A program made the position numbers and the translations under genes. The notes beneath the pieces are model-generated. The model searched no databases, was not told the DNA's origin, and saw nothing but the letters and a program-made list of their open reading frames with translations. A stretch of 44,639 nucleotides of DNA from Phycisphaerales bacterium (lineage in GTDB: Bacteria; Planctomycetota; Phycisphaerae; Phycisphaerales; SM1A02): positions 1 to 44,639 of the forward strand of contig JASMLY010000017.1 of assembly GCA_030748455.1 (NCBI GenBank), given 5' to 3'. Positions 1-7,188 of this stretch are shown here, piece after piece. How positions within the stretch are numbered: position 1 is the stretch's first letter; the number at the start of each line of letters is the position of its first letter.

Positions 1-7
1 CAGTAAC

Positions 8-583
8 ATGAGCGATCTTGCTTGGATTTTTGTTAGCGCGCTTCTTGTAAATAACTTTACGTTGTACTACTTTCTTGGTCTTTGCCCGTTCTTTGGTGTT
101 TCAAGTAAAGTCAGTGTTGCAGTTCGTCTTGGTCTTGCGACTATTTTTGTAATGATAATTACTTCGCTTGCCGCAACGTTCCTTACAACGTTTGTATTGC
201 CTCATGCCCCTTACTTAAAACTTATCAGTTTTATTATTGTTATTGCTAGTACGGTGCAATTTGTAGAGATGGTTATTAAGAAACTTAGCCCTACTCTTTT
301 TAGAGCAATGGGAATATTTCTTCCACTTATTACGACAAACTGCGCAATTCTATTTTTAGCACTTACCCAAACAAGTAAGGACTACACGCTTGTTCAAGGT
401 CTTGTGTTTGCCCTTGGTGCAGGTGGCGGCTTTACGATTGCAATTGCATTGATGGCGGGACTTCGCGAAGAAGGAGAACTTTCTGCCGTTCCTAACATTG
501 TCAAGGGAACCGCGCTGAATATGATTCTCGCTGGCTTGCTCTCACTTGCCTTTATGGGGTTTGCTGGTTTATTTAGTGCTTAA
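8..583 (+). CDS. rnfA: RnfA, membrane subunit of the Rnf electron-transport complex
   Basis: This is an integral inner-membrane subunit of the ion-translocating ferredoxin:NAD+ oxidoreductase (Rnf), which couples electron transfer to Na+ or H+ transport. The 191-residue product has the family's usual length and about six hydrophobic helices. The RnfA-type signature NNFTLYYFLGLCPF places Cys26 in the first helix, and TTNCAILF places Cys112 in a later one. In the RnfA/RnfE and NqrD/NqrE families this Cys pair holds an intramembrane 2Fe-2S centre. The NNF...LCPF wording fits RnfA rather than RnfE or NqrE. Only seven bases precede the start, so the other rnf genes presumably lie upstream of the window. 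The next gene, apbE, starts on the base after the stop, so the two are probably co-transcribed. Confidence 0.93.
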   Translation: MSDLAWIFVSALLVNNFTLYYFLGLCPFFGVSSKVSVAVRLGLATIFVMIITSLAATFLTTFVLPHAPYLKLISFIIVIASTVQFVEMVIKKLSPTLFRAMGIFLPLITTNCAILFLALTQTSKDYTLVQGLVFALGAGGGFTIAIALMAGLREEGELSAVPNIVKGTALNMILAGLLSLAFMGFAGLFSA

Positions 584-1648
584 ATGAAATACGTCCTTGC
601 CATTCTTGGTCTTGGAATTGCGTGTGCTGTTTGGATGTTATTGCAACTTTGGACTGGCAAGAAAAGTAAAGACGATCGTTGGCGTGGCGGTGGTGGCTGT
701 AGTGGCCATTTGATTCTAGTAGCAACATGTTTGCAACTAGTCAGCTGTAGTGAAAAAACACCTTGTACGCAGGCAACGAAACAAATCATGGGGACACAAA
801 TTCAAGTCACAGCCCCAGCGTATTGTCATGAAATCGTCTTTAGAATTTTTGAGGAAGTCGATCAAGAGATGAGTGAATGGAAACAGCATTCACCGCTTAC
901 TTCTGTAAACAAGAATGCTGGCAAGCAACCAACAGTGGTTCCTCCCGAACTTTTTGATACAGTCAAACGCAGCCTACGTATTGCAGAATTAAGCGAAGGT
1001 GCGTTCGATCCTACATGGGCTTCTCTTTGGAATTTGTGGAAATTTGATGGGACGAACTTTGTTCCGACACAAGAGCAAGTTGATGCGATTTTGCCAACTG
1101 TCAGTTGGCGTCATGTCGTGCTCAATGCCGAACGGACTACGATCACGTTGCCGAAAGGGTCGATGCTTGGTCTTGGAGCAATAGCCAAAGGCGTCGCTTT
1201 GGACAAGGCGAGAGACGCACTACTTGCTCTTGGCGAGCAAAATTTTATGATCGTTGCGGGAGGGCAAGTCCTTGTACATGGACGCAATAATGGACGGCTT
1301 TGGCGCATCGGCATTCGCGATCCCGAGATGTCTCAAAATGACTACTTTGCCGTCTTAGACAGTACTGATACGTGCCTCTCAACAAGTGGCAACTACGAAA
1401 AATTTTTTATCAAAGATGGCGTTCGCTATCACCACATTATCGATCCCCGCACTGGGTTCCCTGCAAGGGGGACGAAAAGTGTGACCGTTATTTGCAAAGA
1501 TGCCACCCTTGCCGATGCGCTATCAACTGCATGTTTTGTCCTTTCTCCAGAACAAGGAATCTCTTTGTGTGCTCAATTTGAGAATATTGAGGTATTGATC
1601 ATCGATTCACAAGGCTCAACGCACCAAAGCAAAGGTTTTCCTTTGTAA
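584..1648 (+). CDS. apbE: ApbE-type FAD:protein FMN transferase with an extra N-terminal membrane segment
   Basis: ApbE moves FMN from FAD onto a Thr in flavoprotein subunits such as RnfG and RnfD, so its place directly after rnfA (no gap) fits maturation of this Rnf complex. The catalytic domain starts near residue 69 (MGTQIQV). It has the family blocks SEWKQHSPL, GAFDPTWASLWNLWKF, GAIAKGVALDKA, the TSGNYEKFF block, HHIIDPRTGFPARG and ADALSTACFVL. The N terminus is odd. Residues 3-23 form one hydrophobic helix, a basic stretch with GGGGCSG (Cys39) follows, and then a short hydrophobic run ends in the lipobox-like LVSC (Cys55). The protein may be anchored by the first helix, be a lipoprotein, or be a fusion of a small Cys-containing membrane protein with ApbE. 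The function of the catalytic part is secure, but the topology is not. Confidence 0.9.
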   Translation: MKYVLAILGLGIACAVWMLLQLWTGKKSKDDRWRGGGGCSGHLILVATCLQLVSCSEKTPCTQATKQIMGTQIQVTAPAYCHEIVFRIFEEVDQEMSEWKQHSPLTSVNKNAGKQPTVVPPELFDTVKRSLRIAELSEGAFDPTWASLWNLWKFDGTNFVPTQEQVDAILPTVSWRHVVLNAERTTITLPKGSMLGLGAIAKGVALDKARDALLALGEQNFMIVAGGQVLVHGRNNGRLWRIGIRDPEMSQNDYFAVLDSTDTCLSTSGNYEKFFIKDGVRYHHIIDPRTGFPARGTKSVTVICKDATLADALSTACFVLSPEQGISLCAQFENIEVLIIDSQGSTHQSKGFPL

Positions 1649-1670
1649 TCGCGCCTTTTCTGCGTATAAT
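1643..1670 (+). promoter_or_regulatory. Sigma-70-type promoter giving a leaderless transcript
   Basis: A perfect -10 box TATAAT (1665-1670) lies 16 bp after a -35-like TTGTAA (1643-1648). Only seven bases separate the -10 box from the ATG at 1678, so transcription should start at or one base before the start codon. No Shine-Dalgarno sequence precedes that ATG. The promoter would serve the RCC1-like and beta-helix genes. The call rests on sequence match only. Confidence 0.65.
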
Positions 1671-1677
1671 TGGGTCA

Positions 1678-2841
1678 ATGAGGCTCACACTATTTCTTTG
1701 CACAATTTTCATTGGTTCTTTCGTTTGCCACGCAGGAGAAATTGCCTGTTGGGGCGATGATACTTTTGGAGAAACAACTCCGCCAACTGGGAGTGATTAC
1801 ATTGCAATTTCAGCTGGGTATAAATTCTCATTGGCGTTGAAAGAAGATGGTACGTGTGTCGGCTGGGGATACGATGGGTCAGGTCAAGCGACTCCACCTG
1901 AAGGTGAATCTTTTCAAGCAATTTCAGCGGGATACTCTTTCTCGTTGGGGTTGCGGACTGATGGTTCGTTAACTGGTTGGGGGTATAACGCAGCAGGTCA
2001 AACTACTGTGCCCTCTGGAAGTGACTACGTCGCTGTAAGTGCTGGCGATAATCATGGTGTTGCGATTGATGGCGATGGTGCGTTGATCGCATGGGGTGAT
2101 AATGGCGTGCATCAAACAGAAGTTCCAGAAGGGTCTGACTACGTAGCGGTAAAAGCGAGTCGTAATTTTTCTGTTGCGATGCACGCAGATGGAACATTAG
2201 AAGTTTGGGGCATGAATGCAGATGTCTATTTGATGCCCCCTAGCGGTAGTTATATTGATTTTGCAGTTGGTAAAACTTGGGGTGTCGCGTTACGTGCAGA
2301 TGGCACGCTGGTAGGCTGGGGGCCAAACAACGATGTAGTAGATAACGTCCCCGCTGGCGATGGTTTTGTTTCCGTTGCAGGTGGTCGAATGTTCTGCCTG
2401 GCGATTGACGATACAGGTCGTCTCTGGCATTGGGGTGAAGATGCACAAGGTCAAGACGATTTTCCTACCTCTACTGGTTGGGAAGCAATTGCAGGCCATC
2501 AATACCATGGCATGGCGCTTGGTATGGTGGATTGCAACAACAACGGGGTTTCTGATGAAACAGATATCGAGGACGGAACATCAATCGATGCCAATCCTGC
2601 CGATGGCATTCCAGATGAATGCCAAGGGTTACCAGTTGGTGGGTGTTGCTTGTTACACGGACTTTGTGTGAAGTCAACAGAAGTAGATTGTGATGATGTA
2701 GAAGGTTTTTGGGCAGGTGAGGGAGTAGATTGTGATGTTGCACCGTGCATCGAGGAATGTTCGTCAGATCTTGATGGCAGCGGTGAAGTTGATATAGAAG
2801 ATATGCTTGAAGTAATAGCAGCTTGGGGATCATGTCCTTGA
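1678..2841 (+). CDS. Secreted RCC1-like seven-repeat propeller protein with dockerin-like tail
   Basis: A signal peptide (about residues 1-19, hydrophobic and ending VCHAG) predicts export. The mature part has seven WG-containing repeats of about 40 residues, each of the form SAG-x-x-x-(S/A)-x-A-x-x-x-DG-x-L-x-x-WG. This matches the RCC1/BLIP-II seven-bladed propeller family, and seven repeats would close a ring. The repeats are followed by a calcium-loop-like stretch (DCNNNGVSDETDI then NPADGIPDEC), one Cys-rich GGCC module, and a single dockerin-like loop (DLDGSGEVDIEDMLEVI) ending AAWGSCP at the stop. The role is unknown. Secreted RCC1 propellers can be binding modules, and a surface or extracellular binding function is inferred. 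The start is probably leaderless, and the stop overlaps the next gene's ATG region by 10 bp. Confidence 0.8.
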   Translation: MRLTLFLCTIFIGSFVCHAGEIACWGDDTFGETTPPTGSDYIAISAGYKFSLALKEDGTCVGWGYDGSGQATPPEGESFQAISAGYSFSLGLRTDGSLTGWGYNAAGQTTVPSGSDYVAVSAGDNHGVAIDGDGALIAWGDNGVHQTEVPEGSDYVAVKASRNFSVAMHADGTLEVWGMNADVYLMPPSGSYIDFAVGKTWGVALRADGTLVGWGPNNDVVDNVPAGDGFVSVAGGRMFCLAIDDTGRLWHWGEDAQGQDDFPTSTGWEAIAGHQYHGMALGMVDCNNNGVSDETDIEDGTSIDANPADGIPDECQGLPVGGCCLLHGLCVKSTEVDCDDVEGFWAGEGVDCDVAPCIEECSSDLDGSGEVDIEDMLEVIAAWGSCP

Positions 2842-4265
2842 GAGATCTACTTACGACTCTAGCACTTTTATTTGTAGTATCCTCGACCCTTGCCGATACT
2901 ATTTATGTTGATGATGATGGCAAGGCAGACTTTCAAAATATACAAGATGCAATTGATGCGTCAAGCGATATGGATGTCATCTTTGTTCGTGAAGGTACCT
3001 ACTACGAAAATATCAATTTCTTAGGCAAATGGATACAAGTTCAAGGAGAGAGTCGCGAGAACACAATCATTGATGGTGGCATGAATAATGCTCCAGTTGT
3101 AACCTTTAACTCAGGCGAAACGTTCTGGAGTGTTTTGAGCACCTTTACAATAAAGAATGGTTCTGGCAAGTATTGGGTTGATCCTATCTTTGGGCAAGAA
3201 AAGTGCGGCGGTGGAATCTACTGCGAAGGGTCATCCCCATTTATTGAACTCTGTGATATCAAAAACAATCAAGCATGGGGCGGTGGAGGTATTTTCGTAA
3301 CCGAGGGCGATCCCTTTATTATGTTCTCCTCGATTGAAGACAATTTTGCAGAGGGTCATGGTGGAGGTATATTTATATCAGGGAATGTTCATGGCACGCT
3401 TGATTCGCTTGAAGTTATGAATAACCTTGCAAACTGGGGTGGTGGCATGACTTGCACTGATTCCAGTGACCCTACTATTTTAAACAGCTCATTTGCAAAC
3501 AATGAAACTTTGAATGTCGGCGGTGGCGTTTATGTTCGCTCTTCAAGTAGCCCTACCTTTGTTGCTTGTACTTTTGAATCGAACATTCAAACGGGCAACC
3601 CCCTTGGGTCAGGTGGTGGTGCATGTGTGTATGGAGGAGGAACCGGAGGGGGCCCCTGCTACCCAACGTTTAACGATTGTGTATTTGAAAATAACTCTGT
3701 AAATGGAGATGGTGGCGGCTTAGCCGCTGCTTATGACGCACACCCCAAAGTGAGCGATTGTTCCTTTACGGGTAACAGTGCAGGGCGAAGTGGCGGAGGT
3801 ATCGCCTGCGTCGCTGATGAAGAGTATGCATATCCAAGTAGAGCAGAACTTACGAATATAGAAGTGTTTTTCAATCACGCAGATGAAGAAGGCGGAGGAA
3901 TTCATGTACGGTGGAGTGAACCGACCATGGAACACGTAACAGTTCAAAACAACGATGCTTATAAAACTGGAGGCGGGATCAATTTCTTTGACTCGGTTTT
4001 GAGTGTTCTTTCTTATGGAAAAATCTGTGATAATTCTCTTAGTCAAATTAGCGGGACGTTTACTGACGGAGGGAACAACGAGATACACGACAGTTGTTCT
4101 TGCGATGGAGATGTCAATGGCGATGGGATTGCGAACGTGAGTGATTTGTTAGCAGTTGTTGATTATTGGGGAGAGTGCGTTGCATGCCCTGCTGATTTGA
4201 ACGGCGACGGTATTGTGAACGTGGAGGACTTGCTAGAAGTAGTTGGAAACTGGGGCCCTTGTTGA
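2832..4265 (+). CDS. Secreted right-handed beta-helix protein with dockerin-like C terminus
   Basis: The reading frame opens with a TTG at 2823. I prefer the ATG at 2832 because it starts the signal peptide (SLRDLLTTLALLFVV, cleavage after SSTLA), with a G-rich stretch just upstream. The start overlaps the end of the RCC1-like gene by 10 bp, suggesting translational coupling. After IYVDDDGKADFQNIQDAID, the usual opening of planctomycete parallel beta-helix proteins, come repeated GGGI coils with SSPxIxxCxFxxN turns (about residues 60-410). This is the pectin-lyase/NosD-type fold. The end carries two loops, DVNGDGIANVSDLL and DLNGDGIVNVEDLLEVV, and finishes NWGPC at the stop. No pectate-lyase catalytic residues could be assigned, so an adhesive or carbohydrate-binding role is as likely as an enzyme. 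Confidence 0.78.
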   Translation: MSLRDLLTTLALLFVVSSTLADTIYVDDDGKADFQNIQDAIDASSDMDVIFVREGTYYENINFLGKWIQVQGESRENTIIDGGMNNAPVVTFNSGETFWSVLSTFTIKNGSGKYWVDPIFGQEKCGGGIYCEGSSPFIELCDIKNNQAWGGGGIFVTEGDPFIMFSSIEDNFAEGHGGGIFISGNVHGTLDSLEVMNNLANWGGGMTCTDSSDPTILNSSFANNETLNVGGGVYVRSSSSPTFVACTFESNIQTGNPLGSGGGACVYGGGTGGGPCYPTFNDCVFENNSVNGDGGGLAAAYDAHPKVSDCSFTGNSAGRSGGGIACVADEEYAYPSRAELTNIEVFFNHADEEGGGIHVRWSEPTMEHVTVQNNDAYKTGGGINFFDSVLSVLSYGKICDNSLSQISGTFTDGGNNEIHDSCSCDGDVNGDGIANVSDLLAVVDYWGECVACPADLNGDGIVNVEDLLEVVGNWGPC

Positions 4266-4270
4266 GTAGT

Positions 4271-4292
4271 AACGATCCCGCAGGTCGTTTTT
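4271..4292 (+). terminator. Possible Rho-independent terminator after the beta-helix gene
   Basis: Six bases after the stop, AACGA and CC pair with GG and TCGTT (one bulged T, loop CGCA), followed by a short T run. The stem is modest, so this is a plausible rather than strong terminator for the two-gene secreted-protein unit. Confidence 0.45.
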
Positions 4293-4298
4293 ACTTTA

Positions 4299-4389
4299 GC
4301 CACGGAGACACTGAGGCACAGAGATAGATTTGTGGTTCTCAATTCCTAAACAAAAAATGTATTCCTCCGTGTCTCTGTGTCTCTGTGGC
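4299..4389. repeat. Imperfect inverted repeat built from CACAGAG/CACGGAG units
   Basis: The left arm 4299-4323 and the reverse complement of the right arm 4365-4389 agree at 21 of 25 positions, with a 41-bp loop. Both arms are made of overlapping GAGACAC and CACAGAG words. I have the impression that similar CACAGAG-rich arms occur in intergenic DNA of many environmental bacteria, but this could not be searched. It lies between the terminator and the tRNA-Val block, outside any gene. Confidence 0.6.
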
Positions 4390-4397
4390 GTCTCTAA

Positions 4398-4508
4398 TGG
4401 TCCATACTGGGGCTTGACGCCGAAATGAAATGCCAAGCATTTCATGAGACGCAAATCCAGTGAGCGACAGAGTCGCTCGCTACCTGCGAAGCAGGTGCAA
4501 TGGACCAC
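4398..4508. repeat. tRNA-end-like block enclosing three perfect hairpins
   Basis: The left end (4398-4410) is identical to the 13 bases at 4552-4564, which are the 3' end of the adjacent tRNA-Val. The right end CAATGGACCA (4498-4507) matches that tRNA's 5' end. The 90 bp between are not a tRNA. They hold compact hairpins: ATGAAATG/CATTTCAT with a 5-nt loop, AGCGAC-AGA-GTCGCT, and ACCTGC-GAA-GCAGGT. This may be a decayed or interrupted tRNA copy or a tRNA-associated repeat. No D, anticodon or T arm is recognisable. Confidence 0.55.
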
Positions 4509-4509
4509 G

Positions 4510-4541
4510 AAAAAACCCGCAGAAGCGTAGCTTCTAGCGGG
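4510..4541 (-). terminator. Rho-independent terminator of tRNA-Val
   Basis: Read on the minus strand, a GC-rich hairpin (4516-4541; CCCGC and AGAAGC arms, 3-nt loop, one bulge) is followed directly by TTTTTT (4515-4510). It begins 10 bases after the tRNA 3' end, so it should define the end of the precursor. Confidence 0.8.
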
Positions 4542-4551
4542 ATGAAATGAG

Positions 4552-4625
4552 TGGTCCATACTGGATTTGAACCAGTGACCTCTTGCGTGTCATGCAAGCG
4601 CGCTAGCCAACTGCGCCAATGGACC
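4552..4625 (-). tRNA. tRNA-Val (anticodon GAC)
   Basis: A full 74-nt cloverleaf folds on the minus strand. The acceptor stem is GGTCCAT/ATGGACC, the D stem GCGC/GCGC, and the anticodon stem CTTGC/GCAAG with loop ATGACAC (anticodon GAC). The T stem is ACTGG/CCAGT with loop TTCAAAT. The discriminator base is A and the CCA end is not encoded, so it must be added after transcription. A terminator follows within 10 bases. Confidence 0.95.
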
Positions 4626-4635
4626 AAAGAGTGGG

Positions 4636-4665
4636 ATGATACCATAGTTACTGAAAGTGCAACAA
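4636..4665 (-). promoter_or_regulatory. Possible promoter of tRNA-Val
   Basis: On the minus strand, TTGTTG (4665-4660) and TATCAT (4641-4636) are spaced 18 bp apart, and transcription would start a few bases before the tRNA. It overlaps the first codons of the divergent transporter gene. This rests on sequence match only. Confidence 0.4.
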
Positions 4666-5979
4666 CGAATCAAAACTCTCAACCTCTCTGATCGCCCCCT
4701 TCTTCGCTTGATTACTCTTTGCGTCCTCTACATTGCGCAAGGCATCCCATACGGTTTTGTAACTGTAACGTTTGTATCGTACCTAGCAGAACAAGGTGAA
4801 ACCGTTGCTGCAATTGGCGCTGTCACCGCCCTTTCAACAGTGCCTTGGACTTTCAAATGGGTTTGGGGGCCAGTGATCGACCGCTTCGGAATTCCAGCCA
4901 TGGGGAGAAGGCGTCCTTGGATTATAGTTGCACAGTGTGGCATGACGGTAAGCATTGCATTCATGGCATTCGTCCCAGAGCCTACAGCACATCTTGTTTT
5001 AATTGGCTGGCTTGTCTTTGTTCATAACATTTTCAATTCGCTGCAAGATGTTTCGGTGGATGCACTCGCGGTTGACTTATTACGAGAGTCAGAACGTGGG
5101 CGTGTAAATGGGTTTATGTATGGATCTAAATACATAGGCATGTTTTTAGGCGGCGCTTTTTTAAGTCGAATGGTTTCTGTAGACGGGCTTGGCATTGCAT
5201 TTACAATCCAAATATGCATGCTTGGAGGAATCATGTTGTTTCCTCTTCTTCTTCGAGAACGATCTGGAGAAAAACTATTGCCTTGGACTGCCGGAAGTTG
5301 CCAACTAAAAACAGAACAGCAACTTGCACATAGCGTCATCGAATTATTTGGATTTCTAAAACGCGCATTTTCTCTGCGGTCCACACTTCTTGCAGGAGCG
5401 ATTGGCTTAACAATATTTATTGCAGGAGGAATACTCTCTCCAATTACGAATGTTCTATTCATACAGGACCTCGGTTGGTCGCGGACAGAATTCACAGACA
5501 TTACTGGTGGGTATGGCGTCTTTCTTGGGTTGGCAGGAGCAATTGCAGGCGGGTTTCTTGCAGACAAATTCGGTCCAAAAAAAATCGCCTCAATTGGCTG
5601 CATTGTTTTAGCACTAAGTTACGCAACGTTTGGTTTATCTTCCCCCGACTCAAGCATAGTATGGTTCGACTGGACTGATCGCCCCGTCGTCATCACGTAC
5701 ATATTGATTGACACTTGGATGGGCAGCATGATTTCTGCATCACTTTTTGCAATGTATATGACTGTCTCTTGGCCTCGAGTTGCAGCAACACAGTTCACCG
5801 CGTACATGGCTATACTCAACCTCTCGACGGTAATCGGCTTAAAAAGTTCTGGGTTTATCTCAGAGTTATTTTCACTTCCGGTGATTTTTATTGGCGCAGG
5901 ATTCTTGCAACTGATTGTCATAACCATCTTCCCACTCATCGATGTGCATCAAGCACGCAGAGTGCTTGGACATGAATAA
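4657..5979 (+). CDS. MFS transporter of the PAT/AmpG-like family
   Basis: The 440-residue product has about 12 hydrophobic helices and no signal peptide, so it should sit in the inner membrane. The opening LYIAQGIPYGFVTVTFVSYL and the TFKWVWGPVIDRF block, followed by GRRRPWI, resemble the peptide/acetyl-CoA/AmpG (PAT) branch of the major facilitator superfamily. That branch includes the muropeptide importer AmpG and acetyl-CoA carriers. NSLQDVSVDALAVDLL in the fourth-fifth helix region is also typical. The substrate cannot be named, and no cell-wall recycling gene adjoins it. It starts with GTG at 4657: a TAG lies 10 bases upstream in frame and no clear ribosome-binding site is present. It is divergent from tRNA-Val and convergent with the YbjQ gene, with a 22-bp gap. 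Confidence 0.85.
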   Translation: MQQRIKTLNLSDRPLLRLITLCVLYIAQGIPYGFVTVTFVSYLAEQGETVAAIGAVTALSTVPWTFKWVWGPVIDRFGIPAMGRRRPWIIVAQCGMTVSIAFMAFVPEPTAHLVLIGWLVFVHNIFNSLQDVSVDALAVDLLRESERGRVNGFMYGSKYIGMFLGGAFLSRMVSVDGLGIAFTIQICMLGGIMLFPLLLRERSGEKLLPWTAGSCQLKTEQQLAHSVIELFGFLKRAFSLRSTLLAGAIGLTIFIAGGILSPITNVLFIQDLGWSRTEFTDITGGYGVFLGLAGAIAGGFLADKFGPKKIASIGCIVLALSYATFGLSSPDSSIVWFDWTDRPVVITYILIDTWMGSMISASLFAMYMTVSWPRVAATQFTAYMAILNLSTVIGLKSSGFISELFSLPVIFIGAGFLQLIVITIFPLIDVHQARRVLGHE

Positions 5980-6001
5980 GTGACAGTGACGTCAGACTCG
6001 C

Positions 6002-6334
6002 TTAGGCATCATCTTTGCGAATAACTACAGCAGTGCCATAACAAAGAACTTCAGTTGCAGATTCCTGTAAGTCAGACGAATCATAGCGAAAGCCAACAAT
6101 GGCATTGGCGCCGAGTTTCTCAGCATGTTCTAAAAGGTGCTGGTATGCATCTTCACGTGTCTGCTCACACATTTCAGTGTAGGCCCCAATTTTCCCACCT
6201 ACTATGTTTTTAAGCCCGCCTAGAAACCCCTGCACTATGGTGGGTGAGCGTACAACGATTCCTCTCACGACTCCCTTATACTCAGTTATTGTGTGCCCAT
6301 CGAATTGAAATGTAGTTGTTACAGGTATTGACAT
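6002..6334 (-). CDS. YbjQ/UPF0145 family protein
   Basis: This small soluble protein (110 residues) of the YbjQ (UPF0145, DUF74) family forms beta-rich oligomers and is often labelled a putative heavy-metal-binding domain; the function is not established. The family hallmarks are ITEYKGVVRGIVVRSP near the start, the GGKIGAYTEMCEQTREDAY block, and EKLGANAIVGFRYDSS, followed by the closing VLCYGTAVVI. Length and layout are normal. It is transcribed toward the transporter gene and away from no obvious partner, so context adds little. Confidence 0.88.
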   Translation of the reverse strand: MSIPVTTTFQFDGHTITEYKGVVRGIVVRSPTIVQGFLGGLKNIVGGKIGAYTEMCEQTREDAYQHLLEHAEKLGANAIVGFRYDSSDLQESATEVLCYGTAVVIRKDDA

Positions 6335-6449
6335 TCTAAAATCCTACCATAGATTAGAATTCTACCATGACGGACAATCGAGACAGGTTTTCAGTTGGCT
6401 CTAGAGCACTTCTTGATCCAACCATCGTCCTGCATTACATGTGGGCTGC

Positions 6450-6797
6450 TTATTTTGTTTGAATAAACCCTCGAAGTGGAGGTACCTTGCACAAATGTAG
6501 GACCTCGAGCACAACGGTAGAGCCGACGATATGGATCACCGTGTCACAGGCATTTGCTCGTCTGATGAGTGCAACAATACTTGCGGCAAGTTTCGTATCT
6601 GCTCTATTGACTTTTGCCAAATTCAGCCAAAGTTCCGGAGGTTCTTGTTCGAGAACTCCAATTGTTGCTTGCCAGAAGGCGCGAACTTTATCACAATTGG
6701 TTACATCACCAGAGATGGCGACTGCCCTGATGTAATCAGGGGTTCCCAAGATGTAGTAGGTTTTCGGTGTTCCTCCGCTGTGGTTGTTTGAAATCAA
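6450..6797 (-). CDS. STAS-domain protein (anti-sigma antagonist or MlaB-like)
   Basis: The 115-residue product is essentially one STAS domain. A beta strand (IRAVAISGDV) is followed by an amphipathic helix, the strand PELWLNLAKVNRAD, a helix with KLAASIVALIRRA, the strand VIHIVGS, and a closing helix. In SpoIIAA-type STAS domains a phosphorylatable Ser follows the Asp at the third-strand turn. Here the turn reads VNRADTKLAAS, so Thr or the later Ser could serve, though this is not certain. Translation starts at TTG (6797-6795), supported by GGAGG seven bases upstream (6809-6805). No kinase or phosphatase partner adjoins it, and a role in partner switching or lipid transport is only inferred. 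Confidence 0.65.
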   Translation of the reverse strand: MISNNHSGGTPKTYYILGTPDYIRAVAISGDVTNCDKVRAFWQATIGVLEQEPPELWLNLAKVNRADTKLAASIVALIRRANACDTVIHIVGSTVVLEVLHLCKVPPLRGFIQTK

Positions 6798-6891
6798 GGC
6801 ACGACCTCCATGTGCAGTTACGATTTCTTAGACAACCCTGAACGTCTAGATTCCTTTCAGAAGCGAACAAATTATAGTACATTTCCTACTT

Positions 6892-7188
6892 ATGGCTGAA
6901 AAACTCACAATTGAAGAGTTCCAAACCCTGATCAAGAATCGGTATTACCCAACAGATTCTTCTAGAGGTCTCGCGAAAACCTATCTTTGGCTCGCCGAAG
7001 AACAGGGTGAATTGGCGCAAGCTCTTGGAAGATTTGAAGCTGGAAATCCCGATATGGAAAATTTAGCGGAAGAATTCGCAGATGTGCTTGCGTGGCTTAC
7101 AACGCTTGCGAACATTACTGGGGTAGATTTGACACAAGCGATCCACGACAAGTACATCAAAGATGGTGGTCCTGAAGGTACAAAATGA
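6892..7188 (+). CDS. MazG-like nucleotide pyrophosphohydrolase
   Basis: This 98-residue all-alpha protein of the MazG/dUTPase-like superfamily probably hydrolyses nucleoside triphosphates to monophosphates and pyrophosphate. The metal-binding pattern is visible: EEQGELAQAL in one helix and LAEEFADVLAW in the next supply the EExxE and ExxD acidic residues that bind Mg2+. The length fits the short single-domain MazG-like proteins, not the two-domain MazG. The stop overlaps the trpA start (ATGA), so the genes are probably translationally coupled. A link to tryptophan synthesis is not evident, and a His-biosynthesis HisE-like role is possible but less likely. Confidence 0.82.
   Translation: MAEKLTIEEFQTLIKNRYYPTDSSRGLAKTYLWLAEEQGELAQALGRFEAGNPDMENLAEEFADVLAWLTTLANITGVDLTQAIHDKYIKDGGPEGTK

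Noticed and set aside
4442..4645. Minus-strand open frame of 67 codons
   Set aside because: It runs through the tRNA-Val gene and its terminator. This kind of frame (SWLARLHDTQEVTGSNPV) is a known false call from translated tRNA.
6367..6465. Plus-strand open frame of 32 codons including the stop, in the gap before the STAS gene
   Set aside because: It has no ribosome-binding site or recognisable feature and overlaps the end of the STAS gene.
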